NCBI RefSeq assembly: GCF_025907915.1
Contig: NZ_JAPAAF010000012.1
Coordinates: 48,879 to 112,878, forward strand
Reading direction: 5' to 3'
DNA: 64,000 nucleotides
From: Gaoshiqia sediminis
GTDB taxonomy: Bacteria; Bacteroidota; Bacteroidia; Bacteroidales; Prolixibacteraceae
In this document: positions 39,440-47,751 of the stretch, one piece after another
Layout: every line of letters starts with the position of its first letter
How positions within the stretch are numbered: the stretch's first letter is position 1
Notes under the pieces: generated by a model
Seen by the model: only the letters and a program-made list of their open reading frames with translations
Database searches by the model: none
Told to the model about the DNA's origin: nothing
Program-made: the position numbers and the translations under genes

Positions 39440-40333
39440 ATGAGCAAAAAAGAAATAGTAATTGGCTTAATTCAGCAAAGCAACACGGCAAATGTTGAAG
39501 AAAACAAACAGAAGCTGGCCCGTAATATAACTGATTGTGCAGCTAAAGGCGCCGAATTGGTGGTGTTGCAGGAGCTTCACAACAGCCTGTACTTCTGTCA
39601 AACCGAAGATGTGGGCTTGTTCGACCTGGCCGAAACCATCCCGGGACCTTCAACGGCATTTTATGGTGATTTGGCTAAAAAGCATGGGGTTGTGCTTGTT
39701 ACTTCTCTTTTCGAAAAGCGAGCTGCAGGTTTGTACCACAATACGGCCGTTGTGTTTGAAAAGGATGGCAGCATGGCCGGACGCTACCGTAAAATGCACA
39801 TTCCGGATGATCCGGGCTTCTACGAAAAATTTTATTTTACGCCGGGCGATCTGGGGTTTGAGCCTATTCAGACTTCGGTAGGCAGGCTTGGCGTGCTGGT
39901 TTGCTGGGATCAGTGGTATCCGGAGGCAGCCCGTTTGATGGCCATGGCTGGCGCCGAGCTGCTGATTTATCCCACGGCTATTGGCTGGGATCCGCGTGAC
40001 GATGCCGATGAGAAAAACCGTCAGCAGCAGGCGTGGATTACCATTCAGCGGTCGCATGCCGTAGCCAATGGCTTGCCGGTTGTGAGCGTGAACCGGGTAG
40101 GGCACGAGGCTGACCCGTCGAACAGCTCTGAAGGCATTCAGTTTTGGGGAAACAGCTTTGTTTGCGGACCTCAAGGAGAGGTGCTGGCCCATACGTCCAG
40201 CGATCGGGAAGAGAACCTGATCGTTACGGCTAATATTCAGCGCTCGGAAGATGTACGGCGGATTTGGCCTTTCTTCCGCGACCGACGGATTGAGAATTAT
40301 GCGGGCATCACCCGAAGATTTTTAAACGATTAA
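39440..40333 (+). CDS. aguB: N-carbamoylputrescine amidohydrolase
   Basis: 297 residues from the ATG at 39440; a TTG three codons upstream is less likely. It is a nitrilase-superfamily protein with the catalytic triad visible: Glu in VVLQELHNSLYF, Lys in GRYRKMHIPDDP and Cys in GVLVCWDQWYPEAAR. The block YFTPGDLGF and the end RRIENYAGITRRFLND fit AguB specifically. It releases putrescine, ammonia and carbon dioxide from N-carbamoylputrescine. The gene directly follows aguA in one operon and is closed by a strong terminator. Confidence 0.96.
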   Translation: MSKKEIVIGLIQQSNTANVEENKQKLARNITDCAAKGAELVVLQELHNSLYFCQTEDVGLFDLAETIPGPSTAFYGDLAKKHGVVLVTSLFEKRAAGLYHNTAVVFEKDGSMAGRYRKMHIPDDPGFYEKFYFTPGDLGFEPIQTSVGRLGVLVCWDQWYPEAARLMAMAGAELLIYPTAIGWDPRDDADEKNRQQQAWITIQRSHAVANGLPVVSVNRVGHEADPSNSSEGIQFWGNSFVCGPQGEVLAHTSSDREENLIVTANIQRSEDVRRIWPFFRDRRIENYAGITRRFLND

Positions 40334-40352
40334 TAACGACCTTCATTTATAA

Positions 40353-40390
40353 AAAACAGGGAAGCTCTTTGATGGGCTTCCCTGTTTTTT
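40353..40390. terminator. Bidirectional terminator between aguB and PBP1A
   Basis: AAAACAGGGAAGC / GCTTCCCTGTTTT stem with a ten-base loop and T runs on both strands, between convergent genes. Confidence 0.85.
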
Positions 40391-40406
40391 GTTGTATGTG
40401 TTGTTT

Positions 40407-42752
40407 TTAGAAGAAGTCTTCAAACTCGGCTGGTTTCTGTCTGACATCATTCTCGTCGTCACAATCCAGGTTCAAAATAAAGTTCATCGGCTTTTCAAAT
40501 TCATGGTCCGGTTTGTATTCCAGGGTTTCATCGGCATACACTTTCTGCATGAAACGTCCCCAAATGGGGAGTGCCAGGTTGGCGCCCTGTCCGGTGGAGA
40601 TATCGTCAAAGTGGATGCTTCTCAGGTCGGCGCCAGTCCAAACGCCGGCTGCAAGTTGCGGGGTGACTCCCATGAACCAGCCGTCGGAATGGTTTTGTGT
40701 GGTGCCGGTTTTTCCGGCAATGGGCCCTTCAATCCTTCCGTAAACCTGGTGCCAGCGCAGTCGGGTTCCGGTACCGTTGTCAATCACCCCGCGCAGCAGG
40801 TTGATCATCAGGTAAGCCGTGCGCTCATCAATAGCGTCGTGACGTTCCGGGCGGAAGGTCGCAATCACGTTGCCGTGTTTGTCTTCAATTTTGGTCACAA
40901 AAATGGGTTGCGTATAAACACCCTTGTTGGCAAAGGTTCCGTAGGCGCCCACCATTTCGTACAGGGTAATGTCGGAAGTGCCCAGAAACATTGAGGGAAC
41001 CGGATCAATCCTACTGTAAACGCCCATTTTTTCCATCACTTCGGTTACCGATTGAGGGTTAAACTGTTTCATCACCCAAGCCGAAATTTGGTTGACCGAG
41101 TTGGCCAATCCCCATTTCAGGGTAACCATTTTACCATCCATGTCGCTGGAGCTTGAGTTTTTGGCTTCCCACACCGTTCCGTCGGGAAGGATGAATTGTT
41201 GCTTCACATTGGGCACCTTTGTACAAGGCGTCAGTCCGTTTTGCATGGCCAGCGTGTACAGGAAGGGTTTCACGGTAGAGCCTACCTGCCGTTTTCCACC
41301 TTTCACCATATCGTACATAAAATGCTTGTAATTGGGGCCGCCAACATAGGCACGCACCTGGCCGGTTTCCAAATCCATGGCCATAAACGAAGAACGGAAA
41401 TAGCCCAGGTAGTGCCGGATGGAGTCCATCGGCGTCATGATGGTGTCCTTTTCTCCTTCCCAGGTGAAAATGGTCATTTCGACCGGTTCGTTAAAGTTTT
41501 GTTTGATCTGGCCGGAACTTAAGCCGCGCAAACGCAACACGCGGTAGCGTTCGCTTTGGCGCATGGAGAGGTCGAGCAGGCTGCTGACTTCTGTTTCGCT
41601 CAGATCACCGGAAAAGGGCGGTCGTTTCAGTCGTTTCAGGTGGCGGTTGAAGGCAGGTTGCAGCTCCAGCCGCAGGTGATCCTGCAGAGCTTGTTCGGCA
41701 TACTCCTGCATACGCGAATCAATTGTTGTATAGATTTTTAGCCCGTCTTCGTACAAATCGTAGTTGGTTCCATCCGGTTTGAAGTTCTTTTTACACCAGC
41801 CGAACAGGGGATTGGTTTCCCATTCCACCGAATCTTCGCGGAACTTGACCTGTTGCCACGAGGCATATCTGGAGCGTTCGGGTTTATTGGCGCCCATCGT
41901 AATCCGAAGGTATTCGCGGAAGTAGGGGGCCAGTCCGCTTTTAAAATCTTCTTTTTGAAAATCCAGTCCCAGGGGCAATGCTGTAATGGAATCGTATTGT
42001 TGTTGATTGATGTAGCCATACTTTTTCATCTGAAACAGCACCACATTTCGGCGTTCTTTGGTGAGTTCGGGCCGTCTGACCGGGTTGAACAAGGCCGAAT
42101 TTTTCGCCATCCCGACCAGCATAGCTGCCTGATGGATTTGCAGGGAATCGGGTTCGGTATGGAAATAAATCCGTGCGGCCGACTTGATGCCCACGGCCAG
42201 GTTCAGGAAGTCGTATTTGTTGAGGTACATGGTGATAATCTCTTCCTTTGTGTAGCTTCTTTCCAGCTTTACGGCAATCACCCATTCCTTGAACTTACGC
42301 AGTACGAGTTGCAGTTTGTTTTCAAAATCCTGGCGCGGGAACAACATTTTGGCCAGCTGTTGGCTGATGGTACTCCCACCGCCGGTACTGCTGTCGCCTG
42401 TTAGCAAGCCTTTCATCACGCGGAACAGTCCCCGCAGGTCGATGCCTGAATGTTTGTAAAACCGGACATCCTCGGTGGCAATCAGCGCTTGGACCAGTTC
42501 TTGCGGCAACTGTTCGTACACCACGAAACTGCGGTTCTCCCTGAAATAGCGTCCAAGTACCACGTGGTCACGTGAAATCACTTCCGAGGCCAGCAGGCTT
42601 TGCGGGTTTTCCAGCTCTTCAAACGAAGGCATTTCCCCCAGCTTGCCTTTAGCAATTGAAAAGAAAAAACCGGCGACCAGCAGGACCACGACCAAGTAAA
42701 GGGTCCAAAATCCCCAGGTATATTTTCTGAATTTTTTATTTCCCTGTTCCAT
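40407..42752 (-). CDS. Penicillin-binding protein 1A (bifunctional class A PBP)
   Basis: 781 residues. A short cytoplasmic tail precedes one membrane helix (about 15-33, WTLYLVVVLLVAGFFFSIA). The GT51 transglycosylase domain shows IATEDVRFYKHSGID with the catalytic Glu, GGGSTISQQLAKMLF and KFKEWVIAVKLERSYTKEEI. The transpeptidase domain has SxxK in GSTVKPFLYTLA, SVN in LANSVNQISAW and KTGTT in IAGKTGTTQNHSDGWF. The protein polymerises and cross-links peptidoglycan on the outer face of the inner membrane. The C-terminal tail is acidic (DCDDENDVRQKPAEFEDFF). It is monocistronic. Confidence 0.96.
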   Translation of the reverse strand: MEQGNKKFRKYTWGFWTLYLVVVLLVAGFFFSIAKGKLGEMPSFEELENPQSLLASEVISRDHVVLGRYFRENRSFVVYEQLPQELVQALIATEDVRFYKHSGIDLRGLFRVMKGLLTGDSSTGGGSTISQQLAKMLFPRQDFENKLQLVLRKFKEWVIAVKLERSYTKEEIITMYLNKYDFLNLAVGIKSAARIYFHTEPDSLQIHQAAMLVGMAKNSALFNPVRRPELTKERRNVVLFQMKKYGYINQQQYDSITALPLGLDFQKEDFKSGLAPYFREYLRITMGANKPERSRYASWQQVKFREDSVEWETNPLFGWCKKNFKPDGTNYDLYEDGLKIYTTIDSRMQEYAEQALQDHLRLELQPAFNRHLKRLKRPPFSGDLSETEVSSLLDLSMRQSERYRVLRLRGLSSGQIKQNFNEPVEMTIFTWEGEKDTIMTPMDSIRHYLGYFRSSFMAMDLETGQVRAYVGGPNYKHFMYDMVKGGKRQVGSTVKPFLYTLAMQNGLTPCTKVPNVKQQFILPDGTVWEAKNSSSSDMDGKMVTLKWGLANSVNQISAWVMKQFNPQSVTEVMEKMGVYSRIDPVPSMFLGTSDITLYEMVGAYGTFANKGVYTQPIFVTKIEDKHGNVIATFRPERHDAIDERTAYLMINLLRGVIDNGTGTRLRWHQVYGRIEGPIAGKTGTTQNHSDGWFMGVTPQLAAGVWTGADLRSIHFDDISTGQGANLALPIWGRFMQKVYADETLEYKPDHEFEKPMNFILNLDCDDENDVRQKPAEFEDFF

Positions 42753-43092
42753 CAGGATTTATTTGATGATTTGACGACAAAGATAACGAAACGAATAAGA
42801 TTTTTATTTTTATCTGTGGAAGGTCGCCAGACAAGTTTCCGAAACACCGGTAAGCTTGATCCTGTTGTCATTGTGGCTGTTGGCGAGAGCTGTCGTTTGT
42901 GGAGTGTTCCTCAAATTTTAATGTTTATAAACCTGGTGCAGACAATCAACCGGCGACCTGAACAACAGATTCAAAACGCAATAAAATAATCATTTTCAAA
43001 GAAATATGAAATCGAATTTTGTTGGATGAAAATTTGAAGTTCGGAATACATTTTCTTTTATTTGCAGAAATTTTCACAAAACAGGAGGTTGT
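42753..43092. other. Divergent spacer between PBP1A and topA
   Basis: 340 bases without a gene. TATCTTTG on the minus strand (42778-42785) is a -7 candidate for the PBP1A gene. On the plus strand TTTG (43033-43036), 20 bases, then TTTATTTG (43057-43064, one mismatch to TAnnTTTG) is a candidate topA promoter. Confidence 0.45.
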
Positions 43093-45420
43093 ATGCACGA
43101 GAATCTGGTTATAGTAGAGTCCCCTGCCAAAGCAAAAACGATAGAAAAATTTCTGGGAAAGGATTTTTTGGTAACTTCAAGCATGGGGCATATCAGAGAC
43201 CTCGAAAAGAAGGATTTTGGAATTGACTTGCAGAATAATTACGAGCCAAAGTATATTGTTTCGCCCGATAAGAAGAAGATTGTCACCGATCTGAAGAAAC
43301 TTGCCAAAGACGCCAAAACCGTATGGATCGCATCCGATGAGGACCGCGAGGGGGAGGCCATTGCCTGGCACTTGAAAGAAGTGCTGAAATTGGATCCGTC
43401 CAAGACCCGGCGCATTGTTTTTCACGAAATTACGAAGGATGCAATTCTGGAAGCTATTGAGAATCCACGTCCGATTGACGAGAATTTGGTAAATGCCCAG
43501 CAGGCGCGCCGCGTGTTGGACCGTATTGTGGGTTTTGAAGTTTCGCCGGTTTTGTGGAAAAAAGTAAAACCGTCGCTTTCGGCCGGTCGTGTACAGTCGG
43601 TTGCCGTTCGGCTGATTGTTGAGCGCGAACGTGAAATCATCAACTTCGAAAGCACGTCCGGTTTCCGGGTAACAGCCGTATTTTTGGTTCCCGGCGCCAA
43701 TGGGAATGCCGTTGAGCTGAAAGCCGAACTTAACAAACGATTTGAAACACGTGACGAGGCCCGTCAGTTTTTGGAGAAGTGCAAAACGGCTGAATTCGCG
43801 ATTGGCGATATTGTGAAAAGACCCTCCAGGCGGTCTCCAGCTGCCCCCTTCACCACATCCACCTTGCAGCAGGAAGCCAGCCGCAAGCTTGGTTACTCGG
43901 TGTCGCAAACCATGTCGATCGCTCAGAGGCTCTACGAATCCGGGAAGATTACCTACATGCGTACCGACTCGGTCAACTTGTCGTCGCTGGCGTTGAATAC
44001 GGCGAAAAGCAAGATTTTGAGCATGCATGGTGAAAAGTACCTGAAAACACGTCAATATAAGACTAAGGCCAAAGGGGCACAGGAGGCTCACGAAGCGATT
44101 CGTCCCACGTATATCGATCAGGAAGAAATCAGCGGGAGCAACCAGGAAAAGAAATTATACGAATTAATCTGGAAGCGGACCATCGCGTCGCAAATGGCAG
44201 ATGCGGAGTTGGAACGCACAACGGTGACGATCAATGTCTCGACCGCTTCCGAGCTGTTTCAGGCTACCGGCGAGGTAATCAAATTCGATGGCTTCCTTCG
44301 GGTTTATATGGAATCGACCGATAATGAAGATGAAAGCAGCGATTCTTCAAAAACGTTGTTGCCTCCTGTAAAAGTAAGCCAACCATTACGGGCCGAACTC
44401 ATTCAGGCAACGGAGCGCTTCACCCAGAAACCACCGCGATACACCGAGGCCAGCCTGGTGAAAAAGCTTGAAGAACAGGGAATTGGCCGTCCGTCAACCT
44501 ACGCGCCCATTATTACCACCATCCAAAATCGCGGGTATGTGGTGAAAGAAGACCGCCCCGGCATCGAACGCGCCTTTGTTCAACTTAGCCTGAAAAACAG
44601 TAAGTTGGACGAGAAAACTAAAACGGAAATAACCGGTGCTGAAAAATCAAAACTGTTCCCGACGGATATTGGCATGGTGGTGAACGACTTTCTGGTTAAG
44701 TATTTTGAGCAAATCATGGATTACAGTTTCACCGCCAATGTAGAAGTTGAATTTGATGAAATTGCCGATGGAAAGCGGGTTTGGAACGACGTGATCGACG
44801 AATTTTATCAGCCTTTTCACGCTAACATTGAAAACGCGCTTGAGGTGTCGGAACGTACCAATGGCGAACGCCTGTTGGGCGATGATCCGGTGAGCGGAAA
44901 ACCGGTGTCTGTAAAAATTGGCCGTTTCGGACCGTTGGCCCAGTTGGGCGAGACCACCGAAGAGGGCGAGAAGCCGCAGTTTGCAAGTCTCCGCCCCGGA
45001 CAAATCCTCGAAACCATCACCTTGGAGGAGGCACTCGAATTGTTTAAGCTTCCGCGCGATTTGGGCGAATATGAAAACAAAAAAGTAACCGTAGCCATCG
45101 GCCGTTTTGGTCCGTATGTGCGCCACGACAATAAATTTGTTTCGTTGGAAAAAGGAGTGGATGATCCCTACTCGGTTGATCTCCCTCGTGCTGTTGAGTT
45201 GATTGAGGCCAAGCGGGAAAAAGATCGCAATGCCCTGATAAAAACTTTTGAGGAGGAGCCAGAATTGCGGATACTCAACGGACGCTGGGGTCCCTATATT
45301 TCGTATAAGAAAAAGAACTTCAAGATTGCGAAGGGTACCGATGCTGAGAAGATGACTCTGGAGGATTGCCTGAAAATTATCAATGAAGGGCCGTCACCCA
45401 AGAAAGGCAGGAAAAAATAA
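43093..45420 (+). CDS. topA: DNA topoisomerase I (type IA)
   Basis: 775 residues. The N-terminal Toprim domain has VIVESPAKAKTIEKFLG and the metal triad in ASDEDREGEAIAWHL. The active-site Tyr is in GKITYMRTDSVNLS, and SAGRVQSVAVRLI and GIGRPSTYAPII are further signatures. The C-terminus carries repeated GRFGP/GRWGP units (KIGRFGPLAQLGE, AIGRFGPYVRHD, LNGRWGPYISYK), not zinc ribbons, as is usual in this phylum. It relaxes negative supercoils in the cytoplasm. An AGGAGG at 43083-43088, four bases before the ATG, is an unusually strong Shine-Dalgarno site for this phylum. Confidence 0.98.
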   Translation: MHENLVIVESPAKAKTIEKFLGKDFLVTSSMGHIRDLEKKDFGIDLQNNYEPKYIVSPDKKKIVTDLKKLAKDAKTVWIASDEDREGEAIAWHLKEVLKLDPSKTRRIVFHEITKDAILEAIENPRPIDENLVNAQQARRVLDRIVGFEVSPVLWKKVKPSLSAGRVQSVAVRLIVEREREIINFESTSGFRVTAVFLVPGANGNAVELKAELNKRFETRDEARQFLEKCKTAEFAIGDIVKRPSRRSPAAPFTTSTLQQEASRKLGYSVSQTMSIAQRLYESGKITYMRTDSVNLSSLALNTAKSKILSMHGEKYLKTRQYKTKAKGAQEAHEAIRPTYIDQEEISGSNQEKKLYELIWKRTIASQMADAELERTTVTINVSTASELFQATGEVIKFDGFLRVYMESTDNEDESSDSSKTLLPPVKVSQPLRAELIQATERFTQKPPRYTEASLVKKLEEQGIGRPSTYAPIITTIQNRGYVVKEDRPGIERAFVQLSLKNSKLDEKTKTEITGAEKSKLFPTDIGMVVNDFLVKYFEQIMDYSFTANVEVEFDEIADGKRVWNDVIDEFYQPFHANIENALEVSERTNGERLLGDDPVSGKPVSVKIGRFGPLAQLGETTEEGEKPQFASLRPGQILETITLEEALELFKLPRDLGEYENKKVTVAIGRFGPYVRHDNKFVSLEKGVDDPYSVDLPRAVELIEAKREKDRNALIKTFEEEPELRILNGRWGPYISYKKKNFKIAKGTDAEKMTLEDCLKIINEGPSPKKGRKK

Positions 45421-45426
45421 TATTTT

Positions 45427-45459
45427 AGGCAGACACCGTCAGGTTGTTTGCCTTTTTTG
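45427..45459 (+). terminator. Terminator of topA
   Basis: AGGCAGAC / GTTTGCCT stem (one G-U pair), 11-base loop, followed by TTTTTT, six bases after the topA stop. Confidence 0.75.
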
Positions 45460-45498
45460 TTAAAAAGATTAAATTCAACGCTTTGAAACAATAATCAG

Positions 45499-46653
45499 AT
45501 GGACCTGGAGCTATATCTCAAACCTGTTGATTTTTCAAAGATTAAGCTGGCGCCTTGGGCACAGAAAAAGTTTGCATTGGGTAGCTTGCTGGAGAAAAAT
45601 CAGGAAAAACTTCCGTTGAATAAGGCGAAGATTGTATTGATTGGCGTTGAGGAAGACCGGAACTCGGTGGTAAAGGGCAGTGCAAAATCACCCGACAAGA
45701 TTAGGGAGCACCTTTACAGCCTTAACCGAATTGCTCCCCGCTACAAAATCCTGGACCTGGGAAACATCAAAGTGGGAAAGTCAGTAAATGATACTTATTT
45801 TGCGCTGAAGGATGTTTGTAGTTATCTGGTAGGGCAGGGCATTGCGGTAGTTGTTTTGGGTGGCAGTCAGGATCTCACCATTGGCATGACCAAAGCATTT
45901 GAGGAAAAAGCATTCAACCTGGTAAATGTGGACCCGAAATTTGATTACCGAAAGGGTGCAAAAAATATTGACTCAGAAAATTACCTCAGTCTGATTTTTG
46001 AACGGCATCCGAACCTGTTTTCGCAGGCAACGCTGGGCTACCAGAATTATTTTACCGATGCTCTGGAGCTTGATTATGCGACAAGCCTAAGCGCCGAAAC
46101 CAGGAGGCTTGGGCAAATACGGTACAATATGGCAGAAATTGAACCTTATATGCGGCATGCCGATATTTTAAGTTTCGATTTGAATGCTGTGCGGCAGGTT
46201 GAGGCGCCAGGGCAATATTTTGCCTCGCCAAATGGATTGTATGCAGAAGAGGCTTGCCAGATAGCTCATTACGCCGGAATGGCGGATCAGCTGAAGGTTG
46301 CTGGTTTTTTTAACTTAGTTCCCGGACTTGATCCATCCGGTTTGAGCAACAAGCTGATGGCTCAAATAGTGTGGCATTTCATGGAAGGGTTTCACTATAA
46401 AGTAGTGGAGGATCCAAACGAAAATCAAGGCGAGTTCGATGAATTTATCATTGAAATGGATGATATTGACTTGCCATTGACTTTTTTGCAAAGCCGGAAA
46501 ACAGGTCGGTGGTGGATGAGAATTACGGATGAAAACAGCAGTTTGGAGCTTGCCGTTCCCTGTACCCAGGAAGATTATGAGCTGGCAGCACGTTATGAAA
46601 TTCCTGACCGGTGGTGGCAAAATATCAGAAAATTAAATCGTTTGGTAAAATAA
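45499..46653 (+). CDS. Arginase-fold (ureohydrolase) protein with degenerate metal site
   Basis: 384 residues. The fold assignment comes from the order of arginase-family blocks: an N-terminal variable region, IGVEEDRNSVVKGSAKSPDK, VVVLGGSQDLTIG (about 117-129), NLVNVDPKFDYR (140-151) and ADILSFDLNAVR (221-232). In active ureohydrolases these blocks carry the manganese ligands GGDH, DxHxD and SxDxD. Here they read GGSQD, DPKFD and SFDLN, so two His and one Asp ligand are replaced by Gln, Lys and Asn. Formimidoylglutamase or arginase activity is therefore doubtful. It lies 121 bases before the porP start, and I recall similar genes beside the T9SS operon in other Bacteroidota. It may have a binding or scaffold role; that is inference. 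Confidence 0.8.
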   Translation: MDLELYLKPVDFSKIKLAPWAQKKFALGSLLEKNQEKLPLNKAKIVLIGVEEDRNSVVKGSAKSPDKIREHLYSLNRIAPRYKILDLGNIKVGKSVNDTYFALKDVCSYLVGQGIAVVVLGGSQDLTIGMTKAFEEKAFNLVNVDPKFDYRKGAKNIDSENYLSLIFERHPNLFSQATLGYQNYFTDALELDYATSLSAETRRLGQIRYNMAEIEPYMRHADILSFDLNAVRQVEAPGQYFASPNGLYAEEACQIAHYAGMADQLKVAGFFNLVPGLDPSGLSNKLMAQIVWHFMEGFHYKVVEDPNENQGEFDEFIIEMDDIDLPLTFLQSRKTGRWWMRITDENSSLELAVPCTQEDYELAARYEIPDRWWQNIRKLNRLVK

Positions 46654-46726
46654 ATGAACTGTCCGGTTCGTTGATAAGTTTCCAAATCCATGGCGATTAA
46701 GGAAAAAAGAAAGAAGTCCGGTTTTG

Positions 46727-46734
46727 TACTTTTG
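46727..46734 (+). promoter_or_regulatory. Candidate -7 box for the T9SS operon
   Basis: TACTTTTG, a TAnnTTTG match 40 bases before the porP ATG. The -33 element is not evident. Confidence 0.5.
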
Positions 46735-46774
46735 TTGGCTTAAGCTGTTTCAGAAGGGCTGAATTTACGGGTAT

Positions 46775-47719
46775 ATGAAAAAAATAATTTACTTTTTATT
46801 TTTGTTAATATTATTTAACTTAGCCGCAATCGCTCAACAAGACCCGCAGCTCAGTTTTAATAAGTTAACGCAGCTGACCGTAAATCCGGGATACGCAGGG
46901 AGCAATTCTGCTGTTTCGGGCTTGATTTTAAACCGGTATCAGTGGTCAGGGTTCGAAGGAGCTCCCAAGACGTTGATTTTTAGTGTGGAGTCGTTGGTTG
47001 ATTTGTTTGGTGGTAAAAGTGGGCTTGGACTGAATATTATCAGTGATGAGCTTGGCTTTGAAAAAAATATATTGGTTAACCTAAATTATGCATATCTTGT
47101 ACAGACAAGTCTGGGAAGTTTGGGCATTGGTACTTCCCTGGGGATTTTTAATAAGGCAATCGATGGTGATTGGTCGGTCCCGGAAGGAAGTTACTATGTA
47201 AATCCCAATTCTGATGGATTAATTCCTTCAGGAAGTGTTAGTCAGGTTGCATATGATTTAGGATTTGGTTTATATTTGACAAATAAAGATTATTTTGCCG
47301 GTTTGTCAGTAACCCACTTGAACCAGGCAAAAATAGAGTTCTCGGATATGGCATACACCTTTTATACCCGGCACTATTATCTTAGTGGGGGTTACCGGGT
47401 GCAACTGTCAGATCCATCTTTCGTGTTACAACCCGCTGTTTTCGTGAAGACAGATTTGGCCGGCACCCAAGTTGATTTTAATGTTGACCTGGTGTTTCGG
47501 GATCGGTTTTGGGGTGGTTTGGGTTACCGGTTGGATGATGCCGTCATTATTTCGGTGGGCGTGGAAATGATGAGTGGACTTCGGTTGGGTTATGCCTATG
47601 ATCTGGTTCTTTCAGCGTTAGGGCGATATAGTAACGGATCACATGAATTGTACCTGAACTATTCGTTCGATTTGAAGAAGAACCGGGAAAAAAAGTACAA
47701 GAGTGTTCGTTTTTTGTGA
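46775..47719 (+). CDS. porP: PorP/SprF family type IX secretion outer-membrane protein
   Basis: 314 residues. Signal peptide 1-20 (IIYFLFLLILFNLAAIAQ). The mature start QDPQLSFNKLTQLTVNPGYAGS is the PorP/SprF hallmark, followed by NRYQWSGFEGAPKTLIFSVE. The rest is a run of amphipathic strands (LGLNIISDELGFEKNILVNL, YFAGLSVTHLNQAKI, RFWGGLGYRLDDAVIISVGV, LRLGYAYDLVLS) forming a small beta-barrel. PorP works with PorK/GldK and the GldLM motor in T9SS, and SprF paralogues support adhesin export. It heads the gldKLMN genes, 32 bases before gldK. Confidence 0.94.
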   Translation: MKKIIYFLFLLILFNLAAIAQQDPQLSFNKLTQLTVNPGYAGSNSAVSGLILNRYQWSGFEGAPKTLIFSVESLVDLFGGKSGLGLNIISDELGFEKNILVNLNYAYLVQTSLGSLGIGTSLGIFNKAIDGDWSVPEGSYYVNPNSDGLIPSGSVSQVAYDLGFGLYLTNKDYFAGLSVTHLNQAKIEFSDMAYTFYTRHYYLSGGYRVQLSDPSFVLQPAVFVKTDLAGTQVDFNVDLVFRDRFWGGLGYRLDDAVIISVGVEMMSGLRLGYAYDLVLSALGRYSNGSHELYLNYSFDLKKNREKKYKSVRFL

Positions 47720-47751
47720 AAAATTATAAGTAAGCAACATACAGCGTCGTT

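Noticed and set aside
42753..43092. Small genes in the PBP1A-topA spacer
   Set aside because: The only sizeable frame (42771-42989) has no recognisable features and overlaps the PBP1A promoter region.
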